This document shows, in pieces, positions 35,612 through 42,947 of a stretch of DNA of 64,000 bases. Under the pieces are notes generated by a model. The model had not been told where the DNA came from. It worked only from the letters and a program-made list of their open reading frames with translations, and searched no databases. Position numbers and translations under genes: made by a program. The stretch comes from Clostridia bacterium (lineage in GTDB: Bacteria; Bacillota; Clostridia; Oscillospirales; CAG-272): NCBI GenBank assembly GCA_017504625.1, contig JAFVQU010000021.1, positions 1 through 64,000 of the forward strand. The letters run 5' to 3'. The first letter of the stretch is position 1, and the number at the start of each line of letters is the position of its first letter.

Positions 35612-36505
35612 TTACGCTACAAGCGTAAAGTAAAGAATAACGAGTGCGCCGAGCGCAATTCTGTAAACTCCGAAGGGCGCAAAGCTATGCTTCTTGACGA
35701 ATTCCATAAGGAACTTGATCGCTACCATAGAAACGGCAAACGCCACCACGCTTGCAACCGCAAGAACTATCCATGCAAGCGCAGGGATACTTACGCCGCT
35801 CTCGCTGACGTAGTCAAAAAATCCGTATCCCTTGATAAGACTTGCGCCTACCATAGCGGGAATTCCCATAAAGAACGAGAACTCCGCCGCCGCAGGACGC
35901 GAAACACCAATGCCGCGTGCGCCAAGTATGGTCGAGCCCGAGCGCGAGGTGCCGGGAACTATCGACAAGGTCTGCGCGCATCCAATAAGCATCGCCTGAG
36001 TAAAGCTGATCTCCTCAACCGAATTTACGCTTGCGCTCTTGTTTTTGTAAATTCTCTCAACGACAATGAAAAGAATACCGTAAATAATAAGAGCGGCGGC
36101 AACTACCTGCCAGTTAAATATCCAGCCGTCAATGTCCTTGCCCGTAGCCTTTTCAAGTATTTTATCACCGACAATGCCAACAAGCGCGGCGGGAATACTC
36201 GCAAAAGCGACCTTTAGCCAAAGCACCCAAGTTCCCTTCTTCTCCGCAACGCTCTTAGTGCGTGCGAATGGATTGAGCTTATTCCAGAAGGTCACAACAA
36301 CGGCAAGTATCGCGCCGAGCTGTATTACGACCTCAAACATACTCATATATTCCTCGGCAAAGACCGCTCCAAGCTCTCCGCCCACGTTGAGCTTTAAAAA
36401 CTCGTCAAGCAGTATAAGGTGTCCCGTTGAGCTTACGGGCAACCACTCGGTAATGCCCTCAACCACGCCAAAAATTATTGCTTTGATTATTTCTATAAAT
36501 GTCAT
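35612..36505 (-). CDS. uppP: Undecaprenyl-diphosphatase UppP (BacA)
   Basis: 297 residues with about eight membrane helices. The two catalytic motifs are intact: EGITEWLPVSSTGHLIL (residues 16-32) and PGTSRSGSTI. It recycles the undecaprenyl carrier for cell-wall synthesis and gives bacitracin tolerance. It lies 24 nt after the U32 gene and abuts the RNase M5-like gene. The loop after helix 1 is acidic and longer than in E. coli. Confidence 0.95.
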   Translation of the reverse strand: MTFIEIIKAIIFGVVEGITEWLPVSSTGHLILLDEFLKLNVGGELGAVFAEEYMSMFEVVIQLGAILAVVVTFWNKLNPFARTKSVAEKKGTWVLWLKVAFASIPAALVGIVGDKILEKATGKDIDGWIFNWQVVAAALIIYGILFIVVERIYKNKSASVNSVEEISFTQAMLIGCAQTLSIVPGTSRSGSTILGARGIGVSRPAAAEFSFFMGIPAMVGASLIKGYGFFDYVSESGVSIPALAWIVLAVASVVAFAVSMVAIKFLMEFVKKHSFAPFGVYRIALGALVILYFTLVA

Positions 36506-36529
36506 TTTTATCTCCAGTCAATTATATTT

Positions 36530-37813
36530 TTATTCTGCACCCCTCATAATGTCGCCCTCATTGACATCAAAGGGTACTCTGCACCAGAATATCATCGAGG
36601 GGTGAGGCGCGCTTTCTATCGCCTCTCCATTAGCAAGATAAAGCTCGGAAACGTCGAACGCTCGGCCAATCTTCGAGGGTGATATAAGCTCGGATTTATC
36701 GCCGATCTTGACCTTGTTTCTCTGAACAAAGCGGTAAAGCTTGCCTCTCTCATTTTCAAGAGCAATTCCCGCCGCGGCAAGTCTTTGCGCCTCGTCTTCA
36801 TTATAATCTGTTGCGGTAGCGAAATATGCCTTGTCGCGTATATATCCCGTCTGAGTGCCAAGCTGAGCCTCGTTCATCGGAATATCAAGATAATATCCCG
36901 TACAATACTCACGGTGAGAAACACTCTCAAGCTCGCGGTACCACATAGGATCAAAGCTGTAATTCTCGGGATCTGAAAGATAAGCATCTATTGCCATTCT
37001 GTACGCGTTAGTAACCACCGCCGTGTAATACGCGCTCTTCATTCTTCCCTCTATCTTAAAGGAATCAATTCCGCACGCGATAAGCTCGGGAATATGCTCG
37101 ACGGTACACATATCCTTCGAGGACATAATAAAGGTACCAAGCTCGGTCTGCTCTATCGGAATAGGCAGATCGGGGCGCTTTTCCTCATAAATAATATAAT
37201 TCCAACGGCAAGGCTGGGTGCATCTACCGCGGTTCGCGTCTCTGCCCGTCATCATATTCGAGAGCATACAGCGACCGCTGTACGACACGCACATAGAGCC
37301 GTGAACGAACGCCTCAAGCTCAATATCGTCGGGAAGTCTGTCGCGAATTGCCTTGATCTCCTCAAAGCAAAGCTCGCGCGCAAGCACAAGTCTTTTTGCG
37401 CCGAGAGCCGCGTAAGCTAACGCCGCCTCGGGAGAAACGATGCTCGCCTGAGTGGAGATATGTATCTCGGCATCGGGCATTATTTCGCGCACTGTCGCCA
37501 TAACGCCGAGGTCCGCAACTATAAACGCGTCAATTTTAGCATCGGCTATGTCGCGCAAGAATACGCGAAGATCGTCGTATTCGTTGCCATGCGGCATCGT
37601 ATTGAGGGTAAGATATAGCTTCTTCCCTCTCTCGTGAGTATATTTAACCGCCTCATAAAGCTCCTCAACCGTAAAATTGTCTGCGGCGGAGCGCATACCA
37701 AAGCTCTGTCCTGCGCAATAGACCGCATCTGCACCGTAAAGGAGAGCGGCGCGGAGCTTTTCAAAGTTTCCCGCAGGCGAGAGCAGCTCGGGGCGTCTGA
37801 TTTCATTTTTCAT
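36530..37813 (-). CDS. U32 family peptidase-like protein (TrhP/YegQ type)
   Basis: 427 residues. The U32 signature is present around ELEAFVHGSMCVSYSGRCML, and the cysteine set GRCTQPCRWNY follows. The N-terminus PELLSPAGNFEKLRAALLYG is diagnostic. Related proteins (TrhP, RlhA) take part in prephenate-dependent hydroxylation of tRNA or rRNA rather than proteolysis, which is the likely role here. First gene of the operon with uppP, the RNase M5-like gene and nhaC. Confidence 0.9.
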   Translation of the reverse strand: MKNEIRRPELLSPAGNFEKLRAALLYGADAVYCAGQSFGMRSAADNFTVEELYEAVKYTHERGKKLYLTLNTMPHGNEYDDLRVFLRDIADAKIDAFIVADLGVMATVREIMPDAEIHISTQASIVSPEAALAYAALGAKRLVLARELCFEEIKAIRDRLPDDIELEAFVHGSMCVSYSGRCMLSNMMTGRDANRGRCTQPCRWNYIIYEEKRPDLPIPIEQTELGTFIMSSKDMCTVEHIPELIACGIDSFKIEGRMKSAYYTAVVTNAYRMAIDAYLSDPENYSFDPMWYRELESVSHREYCTGYYLDIPMNEAQLGTQTGYIRDKAYFATATDYNEDEAQRLAAAGIALENERGKLYRFVQRNKVKIGDKSELISPSKIGRAFDVSELYLANGEAIESAPHPSMIFWCRVPFDVNEGDIMRGAE

Positions 37814-37858
37814 ATCTATTTCCGTCCTATATTCAATATAGCATAGTAATACATTGTA

Positions 37859-37887
37859 ATTTTATCATAAAAAAGTCACCGTGTCAA
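37859..37887 (-). promoter_or_regulatory. Promoter of the U32 operon
   Basis: Minus strand: TTGACA (37887-37882), 17-nt spacer, TAAAAT (37864-37859). It begins directly after the terminator of the preceding gene. Confidence 0.85.
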
Positions 37888-37890
37888 TAA

Positions 37891-37916
37891 AAAAAGCCGT
37901 CCGAGGACGGCTTTTT
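37891..37916 (-). terminator. Terminator of the small membrane-protein gene
   Basis: Stem GCCGTC/GACGGC with flanking A5/T5 that extends it, 4-nt loop; 6 nt from the gene's stop. Confidence 0.88.
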
Positions 37917-37921
37917 CAAAA

Positions 37922-38266
37922 TCATATACAAGCTATAAAGAGCCAAGCCAAAATAGCGTTGATTATAGAGTTGGTATTGATAGCGGGCAACGCAAGAACG
38001 GCTGACACGACCGAGAAAACGAAGATTATAATACCAAACGCGCGGCACTTTGCCCTTCGCACTCTCAAAATTCCCATAATACCTGCAAGCAAGGTCAGAA
38101 TTCCGACCGCCGCAGACACCAGCGCGGGAACGTCAAGCGCAACGATAGCCTCAAACGCCGATATTGGCGACCATATACCCCACACGATGTAAATGATGCT
38201 GATAATTACTCTGAGGAAGCTTCTCGTTTCCTTCTTCATTCCCTTTTTTCTCTTTTTCTTTGCCAT
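37922..38266 (-). CDS. Small four-helix membrane protein, unknown
   Basis: 114 residues from ATG 38266, with AAGGA 8 nt upstream; the ATG two codons earlier is too close to that site. A basic start (MAKKKRKKGMKKETRS) precedes about four hydrophobic segments: VIISIIYIVWGIWSP, ALVSAAVGILTLLAGIMGIL, GIIIFVFSVVSAVLALP and SIINAILAWLFIACI. Similar proteins are found widely in Clostridia without a known role. It has its own promoter and terminator. Confidence 0.7.
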   Translation of the reverse strand: MAKKKRKKGMKKETRSFLRVIISIIYIVWGIWSPISAFEAIVALDVPALVSAAVGILTLLAGIMGILRVRRAKCRAFGIIIFVFSVVSAVLALPAINTNSIINAILAWLFIACI

Positions 38267-38306
38267 ATGCATCTTCCTTTCAAAATTGATTCAATCCATT
38301 ATGACA

Positions 38307-38335
38307 ATTATATTATATTTTCGACGTCTTGTCAA
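38307..38335 (-). promoter_or_regulatory. Promoter of the small membrane-protein gene
   Basis: Minus strand: TTGACA (38335-38330), 17-nt spacer, TATAAT (38312-38307). Confidence 0.88.
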
Positions 38336-38369
38336 GAAAAAAGGACGCGTCCGATACAGGATCGCGCCC
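38336..38369 (-). terminator. Terminator of spoIIR
   Basis: Stem 38343-38349 with 38363-38369 (one mismatch), an inner 3-bp helix, then a T6 run on the minus strand. Confidence 0.8.
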
Positions 38370-38374
38370 TATTT

Positions 38375-38998
38375 TTATTTTTCAAACAGCTTACCGAAGA
38401 TTTCAAGGAACTTAAATCTCACCTTGTACTTGGGATTTTCGGTCTCGGTGATTATCTTGTACTGGTCGGGAGTAAGCCCTACCGATATAAAAGCATCCTC
38501 GTTGCTCTCCTCATCATCGGGAGTTGCCGCGGACAGACACAGGGGCGGGAAAAGACAGCACCACCAATTTTGCCCCTCCCCTTCTCCGATAAGGACTCGC
38601 AAGGAAACGTATTCACCCTCGGGAAAGGCGCAGGACTCGTAATTTTTCGTCGGATAATGCTCACGGCTAAGCTCGACTCTCACGGGATAATCGTATCCCT
38701 CCCGCTCAACTATCACGCGCGCCGCCGCCTCAATATCACCGCGTATTTCCTCGATAGCGGCTATCGCTTCGCTCTGATTCTTGCAATCCTTAACGGCAGG
38801 TGACACCACACCGATTATCTCGTCGCGCACGAGCAGCTTGAGTGCCTGATCGGTGTCCTCATCCGAGTTTGCAAGCACGTGAAGTCTTACGACGGTATCG
38901 TATATCTCACTCTCTCCGTGAACGGGAAAAATCCCCGCCGCAAGTGCAAGTCCCAAAATAACAAAGGTGCAAATAAGTAACTTTTTAGTAGAAGCCAT
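38375..38998 (-). CDS. spoIIR: Stage II sporulation protein R
   Basis: 207 residues. After a membrane helix/signal (about 6-27, LLICTFVILGLALAAGIFPV) comes the family core: YDTVVRLHVLANSDEDTDQA, LKLLVRDEI, AARVIVEREGYDYPVRVEL and YPTKNYESCAFPEGEYVSLR, then EGQNWWCCLFPPLC. SpoIIR is made in the forespore and signals SpoIIGA in the mother cell to process pro-sigma-E. Its presence says the organism can probably sporulate. The start ATG (38998) and its AAAGGA site lie inside a long hairpin, described separately. Confidence 0.95.
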   Translation of the reverse strand: MASTKKLLICTFVILGLALAAGIFPVHGESEIYDTVVRLHVLANSDEDTDQALKLLVRDEIIGVVSPAVKDCKNQSEAIAAIEEIRGDIEAAARVIVEREGYDYPVRVELSREHYPTKNYESCAFPEGEYVSLRVLIGEGEGQNWWCCLFPPLCLSAATPDDEESNEDAFISVGLTPDQYKIITETENPKYKVRFKFLEIFGKLFEK

Positions 38999-39061
38999 CG
39001 CTCAAAATTCCTTTCGTATATCAAAATGTTAACGAAGGGATTTTTGACAAGCGATGGCTTC
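38991..39061 (-). promoter_or_regulatory. Long hairpin covering the spoIIR ribosome site and start codon
   Basis: In the minus-strand transcript, 39061-39050 pairs perfectly over 12 bp with 39002-38991, which includes the ATG at 38998-38996. An inner 15-bp stretch (39046-39032 with 39017-39003; one mismatch, one wobble) covers AAAGGA. The loop is 14 nt and there is a 3-nt bulge. Confidence 0.75.
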
Positions 39062-39084
39062 CTTATTCAACAAATATTAAATTT

Positions 39085-40413
39085 TTATTCCTGCGTGTTC
39101 TTTACACGGCGGGTAAGATCCTTGGGCTTTGCGGTAATATCTCCTGCCTTTGTAAGTGCCCATTTGGTCATAACGGGGCCTAAGATCTCATAAACGAGAA
39201 CGGCAAAGAGGATAACGAAGCGAACGACCGACGCAATATCAGAACTTATGATTTTATCCGATGCAACGGTGCTAACCATTCCAAGAGCAACACCTGCCTG
39301 AGGGAAAAGCGTGATACCGAGGTACTTGACTATATCAGGCGAGCATTTTGTCATCTTTGCCGACGACATAGCGCCAAAATATTTACCGATGCAACGGGCA
39401 AGAATGTAAACCAAGCCGATTATTACGAAGAGAGGCTGGGTAAATACGCTCAGATCAAGCTCCGCTCCGCTTATAACAAAGAAAAGTATAAGCAAGGGCT
39501 TTGTCCAGCCGTCTGCTCTCGCCATCATTTCGTCCGAGCATTCACAGACGTTGCAGAATATAGTTCCGCACATCATACAGGTAAGAAGCGACGAGAAACC
39601 GATGTGAACGTCCCCGATATGTATATTCTTAAGCTCAGTTATCGCAACAGTCGCAAAAATGAAGGTGATCACAAGGCTAAGACGGTTACTGTTAGAGTGG
39701 AAGAGCTTTTCGAGCAAGGAAAGCACATAGCCGAGTATTGCACCGACGATGAGAGATGCGAATATCTCGATAAGAGGCTCAACAACGATTGAGATAAGGT
39801 CTGCTCCGCCGCCGCCAATTGCCTTTGCCGCTCCAAAAAGGATCGCGAAGATGATAAGACCTACCGCGTCATCGAGCGCAACGATGGGCAAAAGAAGGTC
39901 GGTCAAGGGACCCTTTGCCTTATACTGACGAACTACCATAAGCGTTGCCGCGGGTGCGGTCGCCGTTGCGATAGCGGACAGTATAAGCACCGCAGGGATA
40001 GGAAGATAGTCGTGTCCCGTAGTCGCGATAAGGACATAATGGAGCCCGAAAAGGATCGCGATACAAACGAGCGTGGTCGCTATTGCCTGGAAAATACCGA
40101 TAATAGTTGCCTGCTTACCCGTCTTTTTAAGCTCGGAAAGCTTGAACTCGCTACCGATAGAAAACGCGATAAATCCAAGCGCGATATCGCAGATCATTTC
40201 AAACCCGTGAATGTCGGAAAAGTCTTTAGCGTGGAAACCGAGGTAATATCCGCCGGGGAGCGCGATAGAGCCAAGGCAGAAGCAGCCGACGAGGATACCC
40301 GCAATAAGATATCCCGTAACCGCGGGAAGCTTAAATATTTTGCACACACGCGACATCAGAAGTCCAGCAAGCGCGCAAACCGAAATGCTCAAAAATATCT
40401 GAGCAGAGTTCAT
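39085..40413 (-). CDS. Cation:proton antiporter, CPA2 family
   Basis: 442 residues, about 12 helices. The Na+/H+ exchanger (KefB/GerN-like) features are LMSRVCKIFKLPAVTGYLIA, GFIAFSIGSEFKLSEL and the charged pair region LPIVALDDAVGLIIFAILFG (Asp-Asp in the ion path). AAGGAG is 11 nt upstream of the ATG. No C-terminal TrkA-N domain, so this is the short form. It has its own sigma-A promoter. The transported ion (Na+ or K+) is not deducible; GerN-like relatives act in spore germination, but nothing here shows that. Confidence 0.9.
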   Translation of the reverse strand: MNSAQIFLSISVCALAGLLMSRVCKIFKLPAVTGYLIAGILVGCFCLGSIALPGGYYLGFHAKDFSDIHGFEMICDIALGFIAFSIGSEFKLSELKKTGKQATIIGIFQAIATTLVCIAILFGLHYVLIATTGHDYLPIPAVLILSAIATATAPAATLMVVRQYKAKGPLTDLLLPIVALDDAVGLIIFAILFGAAKAIGGGGADLISIVVEPLIEIFASLIVGAILGYVLSLLEKLFHSNSNRLSLVITFIFATVAITELKNIHIGDVHIGFSSLLTCMMCGTIFCNVCECSDEMMARADGWTKPLLILFFVISGAELDLSVFTQPLFVIIGLVYILARCIGKYFGAMSSAKMTKCSPDIVKYLGITLFPQAGVALGMVSTVASDKIISSDIASVVRFVILFAVLVYEILGPVMTKWALTKAGDITAKPKDLTRRVKNTQE

Positions 40414-40466
40414 AGTAAAGTCACTCCTTAAAAATATATATTTAATGAATTAAGCGCCAATATAAG

Positions 40467-40495
40467 ATTATATTCCTCATATCGAAAAATGTCAA
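40467..40495 (-). promoter_or_regulatory. Promoter of the CPA2 antiporter
   Basis: Minus strand: TTGACA (40495-40490), 17-nt spacer, TATAAT (40472-40467). Confidence 0.9.
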
Positions 40496-40592
40496 TATAC
40501 AATCTGAACAATTTATAAAATTTTAAGCGAAGATGTTTGAGCATAATTGAGAGTAGCGCGAAATATAATTTACGGATTATTTGAAAATCGGC

Positions 40593-40621
40593 TTGACATA
40601 CCCCAAAGTGTGTGTTATAAT
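40593..40621 (+). promoter_or_regulatory. Promoter of tRNA-Gln
   Basis: TTGACA (40593-40598), 17-nt spacer, TATAAT (40616-40621), about 18 nt before the tRNA. Confidence 0.92.
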
Positions 40622-40638
40622 AACAAAGTTAAATATAT

Positions 40639-40713
40639 TGGGATGTCGCCAAGCGGTAAGGCACCAGACTTTGACTCTGGCATTCGTCGGTTCAAATCCG
40701 GCCATCCCAGCCA
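40639..40713 (+). tRNA. tRNA-Gln (anticodon TTG), CCA encoded
   Basis: 75 nt. The acceptor TGGGATG pairs with CATCCCA, the anticodon stem CCAGA/TCTGG holds the loop CTTTGAC with TTG, and the T arm has GGTTCAAATCC. CCA is encoded at 40711-40713. Confidence 0.95.
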
Positions 40714-40783
40714 ACAAATAGGGGTAGGCGCTTGCCTACCTCTATTTGTTTGTTGAGTTGATCGGTCGCTTGAAGTGACACGC
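40714..40783 (+). repeat. 70-bp direct repeat, copy 1 (with tRNA-Gln terminator)
   Basis: Identical over 70 bp to 41559-41628. Its first half is a terminator hairpin: 40716-40729 pairs with 40734-40747 (one wobble), followed by a T-rich end. It begins directly after the CCA of tRNA-Gln. Confidence 0.92.
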
Positions 40784-40805
40784 ATAGCCGCTTTCGGCTT
40801 GGTAA

Positions 40806-40831
40806 GGGTTCTAATCCGGCCATCCCAGCCA
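40806..40831 (+). repeat. Truncated second copy of the tRNA-Gln 3' end
   Basis: 24 of 26 bases match tRNA-Gln 40688-40713: T arm, acceptor 3' strand and CCA. The rest of a tRNA is absent, so this is a fragment left by duplication or recombination. Confidence 0.85.
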
Positions 40832-40882
40832 AGATATATCCGAGGTCTGTTGTCCGTTAACAAGGATATTGAAGTTATAGGG

Positions 40883-40911
40883 TTGACATTTAGTTATTAA
40901 CGTGATACAAT
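40883..40911 (+). promoter_or_regulatory. Promoter of the 108-residue membrane protein gene
   Basis: TTGACA (40883-40888), 17-nt spacer, TACAAT (40906-40911). Confidence 0.85.
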
Positions 40912-40986
40912 AAACTACCGGTATCCCAACCACAACAAAAACAAGCTTGATGTAGGTATACAATAACGATTAAGGAGAAATTCATA

Positions 40987-41313
40987 ATGTTAAAAAAAAT
41001 TATTATTTGTATCATTCTTCTAGCAGTTCTACTCCTTTTCATATTTGCATATGAGGCGATTTTAAATCCTTCAGGATTCTTCGGTTCGCTTGGATGCGCT
41101 TTTATCATTGAAAAGTGCGGAATGTTTTGGGGACATGTGCTCTCATACCTTCTAGTATGCACAGGGTTTTTGTTTTGGGTCGGTGTTTCCGCTGCTTGGA
41201 AATGGGCAAGAAATAATGATTTCGGGTTAGTAATGAGTGTTTTCTGTGCGTTTTTAGGTATATACTTGTCTTTTCCAATAGCAATTGTACAACTTTTTCT
41301 TCCCAGCACTTAA
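40987..41313 (+). CDS. Small three-helix membrane protein within the repeat-bounded segment
   Basis: 108 residues, not recognised. AAGGAG lies 10 nt before the ATG and a promoter lies just upstream. Three hydrophobic segments are evident: IIICIILLAVLLLFIFAYEA, HVLSYLLVCTGFLFWVGVSA and LVMSVFCAFLGIYLSFPIAI. Its base composition is more AT-rich than neighbouring genes and it sits between two identical 70-bp repeats next to a tRNA, so it may be foreign cargo. Whether it is expressed or has a role is unknown. Confidence 0.65.
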   Translation: MLKKIIICIILLAVLLLFIFAYEAILNPSGFFGSLGCAFIIEKCGMFWGHVLSYLLVCTGFLFWVGVSAAWKWARNNDFGLVMSVFCAFLGIYLSFPIAIVQLFLPST

Positions 41314-41558
41314 AACCTCAGGGATAAATTTTAAATGTTGAAATGTTTGGTGGCATAACAAGACGATAGACATTATCCCATCATTAAAACTCTGAAATTT
41401 GTTCACATAGTTTCGTTACAAGCATAGCGTTGTGCCCCGGAAGATAGCGGTCAAGTGCAACCCCCATCATCGCCAAGGGGGTAGTCTACCCTCGCGAGAA
41501 AAAACGTGCATCTAAATTGGCCACACACGGCTTTGCATCTAAATCTGACACACAATAC
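41314..41558. mobile_element. Noncoding remnant with IS-end-like repeats
   Basis: No complete gene. At 41509-41529 and 41534-41554 two 21-bp direct repeats (TGCATCTAAAT...ACACA) lie 25 bp apart, which resembles the multiple terminal repeats of IS21-family ends. A CCCCC/GGGGG hairpin lies at 41463-41483. On the minus strand a short frame (LDRYLPGHNAMLVTKLCEQ, then stop near 41390) may be the tail of a broken gene. The IS21 link is an impression, not proven. Confidence 0.4.
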
Positions 41559-41628
41559 ACAAATAGGGGTAGGCGCTTGCCTACCTCTATTTGTTTGTTG
41601 AGTTGATCGGTCGCTTGAAGTGACACGC
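41559..41628 (+). repeat. 70-bp direct repeat, copy 2
   Basis: Same 70 bp as 40714-40783, including the terminator hairpin. It ends against a small CCAAGCC/GGCTTGG hairpin and then directly against the truncated transporter gene. Confidence 0.92.
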
Positions 41629-41636
41629 CAAGCCGC

Positions 41637-41837
41637 TTGTGGCTTGGCGCGGCACGAACGAGCGCATACTATGCCATCTCACCCTTTATCGGGGCTTTTC
41701 TCTCGCTTGTCATCTTTGGAGATATTCCGCCCTACACATTCTTTATAGCACTTCTTCTGATGGCTATCGGCGCGTGGCTCTGCGCCTCCGACGAGCCATT
41801 GTTAAAAAGAGGCAAAAAACACCGCGACAATTCTTAA
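41637..41837 (+). pseudogene. 3' remnant of an EamA/DMT family transporter
   Basis: About 64 residues survive: GAARTSAYYAISPFIGAFLS and FFIALLLMAIGAWLCASDEP match the last two helices of EamA drug/metabolite transporters. The other ~230 residues are missing and the upstream sequence is repeat DNA, so the gene was cut by the rearrangement next to tRNA-Gln. There is no ribosome site. Surviving frame ends in a Lys/Arg-rich tail, as in intact relatives. Confidence 0.85.
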
Positions 41838-41892
41838 GTATTCTTAAAAAACGCTTATACCCTTTGACAAATCATCTCAAGTAGAGTATGAT
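41831..41892 (+). promoter_or_regulatory. Operator-promoter 1 of the YwaF-like cluster
   Basis: Two 10-bp direct repeats TTCTTAAGTA, TTCTTAAAAA (41831-41850), 13 nt, TTGACA (41864-41869), 17 nt, TATGAT (41887-41892). A GAGTAT/ATACTC palindrome overlaps the -10 box (41884-41898). The same layout recurs before the next two genes. Confidence 0.85.
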
Positions 41893-41950
41893 ATACTCGT
41901 AAATCATATTCGTCTGTTTTTGACAAAAAAACAAAATGAGGTGAAATCAA

Positions 41951-42730
41951 ATGAAAGAATTAGTTCGCAGATTGCTAAGCGAAAACGGCTCAAAGCTTAC
42001 TATCGGGTTGTTTGACGTATGGCATTTTATGTACCTTTTCATAATATTGGGCGGCTGCGCATTTTTGGCATATAAATTCCAAAACAAATCCAAAGAGGCA
42101 AAGACAAAGCTTCTCCGTGTGCTTGCCTATCTCGTCATAGGCTTCTACATTGCGGATTTCTTCCTTATGCCGCTCTCTGACAGCTACAACAGAATCTCCG
42201 TTGATAAGCTTCCCTTCCATATCTGCACGCTGATGGGCGTTATGGCGCAGTTTGCTCAGTTCAACAAGAAATTTGAGAAGATCAAGCACGTTATCGTCAC
42301 TCTCGCCATTGCCGGCTCGATTATGTGGATGTGCTATCCCGGATCGGCACTTGGCGGTCAGCCCCCCTTCAGCTACATAATCTTCCAGACCTTTATGTAT
42401 CACGGCATCCTCTTTACGTGGGGAGTCCTTAATCTCGCGCTTGGCGAGGTAAGGCTTGATTTTGGCAAGATCTGGCACAACCTCTGCGGCATTATGGCAA
42501 TAATGGTTTGGGCGGCAATAGGCAACACGCTTTATGACGATCAGAACTGGTTCTTCCTTGCAAACAGCATTTTTGATTTCATTCCCGACACGGCAATGCC
42601 TCCCGTTGTTATCGCGTGCGTGTTCGGCGTTTGCATAGTGATCTACTCGGTATATTATGCCGCGATCGCGATCGCAAAAAGGATCTCGGATCACTCCCAC
42701 ACCGCAAACAGAATAAGACATATCGCCTGA
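41951..42730 (+). CDS. YwaF-like (TIGR02206-type) membrane protein 1
   Basis: 259 residues; GAGGTG lies 7 nt upstream of the ATG. About seven transmembrane helices. The motif KLPFHIC (residues 86-92) and FNKKFEKIKHVI following it, then QTFMYHGILF, resemble the YwaF family of Firmicutes, whose role is unknown. The C-terminus is short and His-containing (RISDHSHTANRIRHIA). It has its own promoter with two upstream direct repeats and is followed by a terminator, so it is controlled on its own but like its two neighbours. Confidence 0.8.
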   Translation: MKELVRRLLSENGSKLTIGLFDVWHFMYLFIILGGCAFLAYKFQNKSKEAKTKLLRVLAYLVIGFYIADFFLMPLSDSYNRISVDKLPFHICTLMGVMAQFAQFNKKFEKIKHVIVTLAIAGSIMWMCYPGSALGGQPPFSYIIFQTFMYHGILFTWGVLNLALGEVRLDFGKIWHNLCGIMAIMVWAAIGNTLYDDQNWFFLANSIFDFIPDTAMPPVVIACVFGVCIVIYSVYYAAIAIAKRISDHSHTANRIRHIA

Positions 42731-42769
42731 AGAATCCTCGCTCTAAGCATAAATCACCGTATACATTAG

Positions 42770-42832
42770 AGATCGGCAAGATAAGATATCGGTTCCGAAT
42801 TACCGTGATCCTATCTTGCCGATCTTTCTTTT
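42770..42832 (+). terminator. Terminator after YwaF-like gene 1
   Basis: 14-bp perfect stem (42770-42783 with 42812-42825), an inner imperfect stem, and T-rich tail to 42834. The next operator begins 4 nt later. Confidence 0.88.
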
Positions 42833-42837
42833 TTCAA

Positions 42838-42899
42838 TTCTTAAATATTCTTTAATTTCAGGCTTTCATATTGAAAAGTTCTTCCGGCTATGCTATAAT
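42838..42899 (+). promoter_or_regulatory. Operator-promoter 2 of the YwaF-like cluster
   Basis: Direct repeats TTCTTAAATA, TTCTTTAATT (42838-42857), 13 nt, TTGAAA (42871-42876), 17 nt, TATAAT (42894-42899). Confidence 0.85.
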
Positions 42900-42947
42900 T
42901 TGCATGAAATATATGTCTGATTGTGTAAAAAGAAAGGCGATTATCTC

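Noticed and set aside
41637..41837. Functional small membrane protein gene
   Set aside because: It is only the tail of an EamA transporter, without start signals, joined to repeat DNA.
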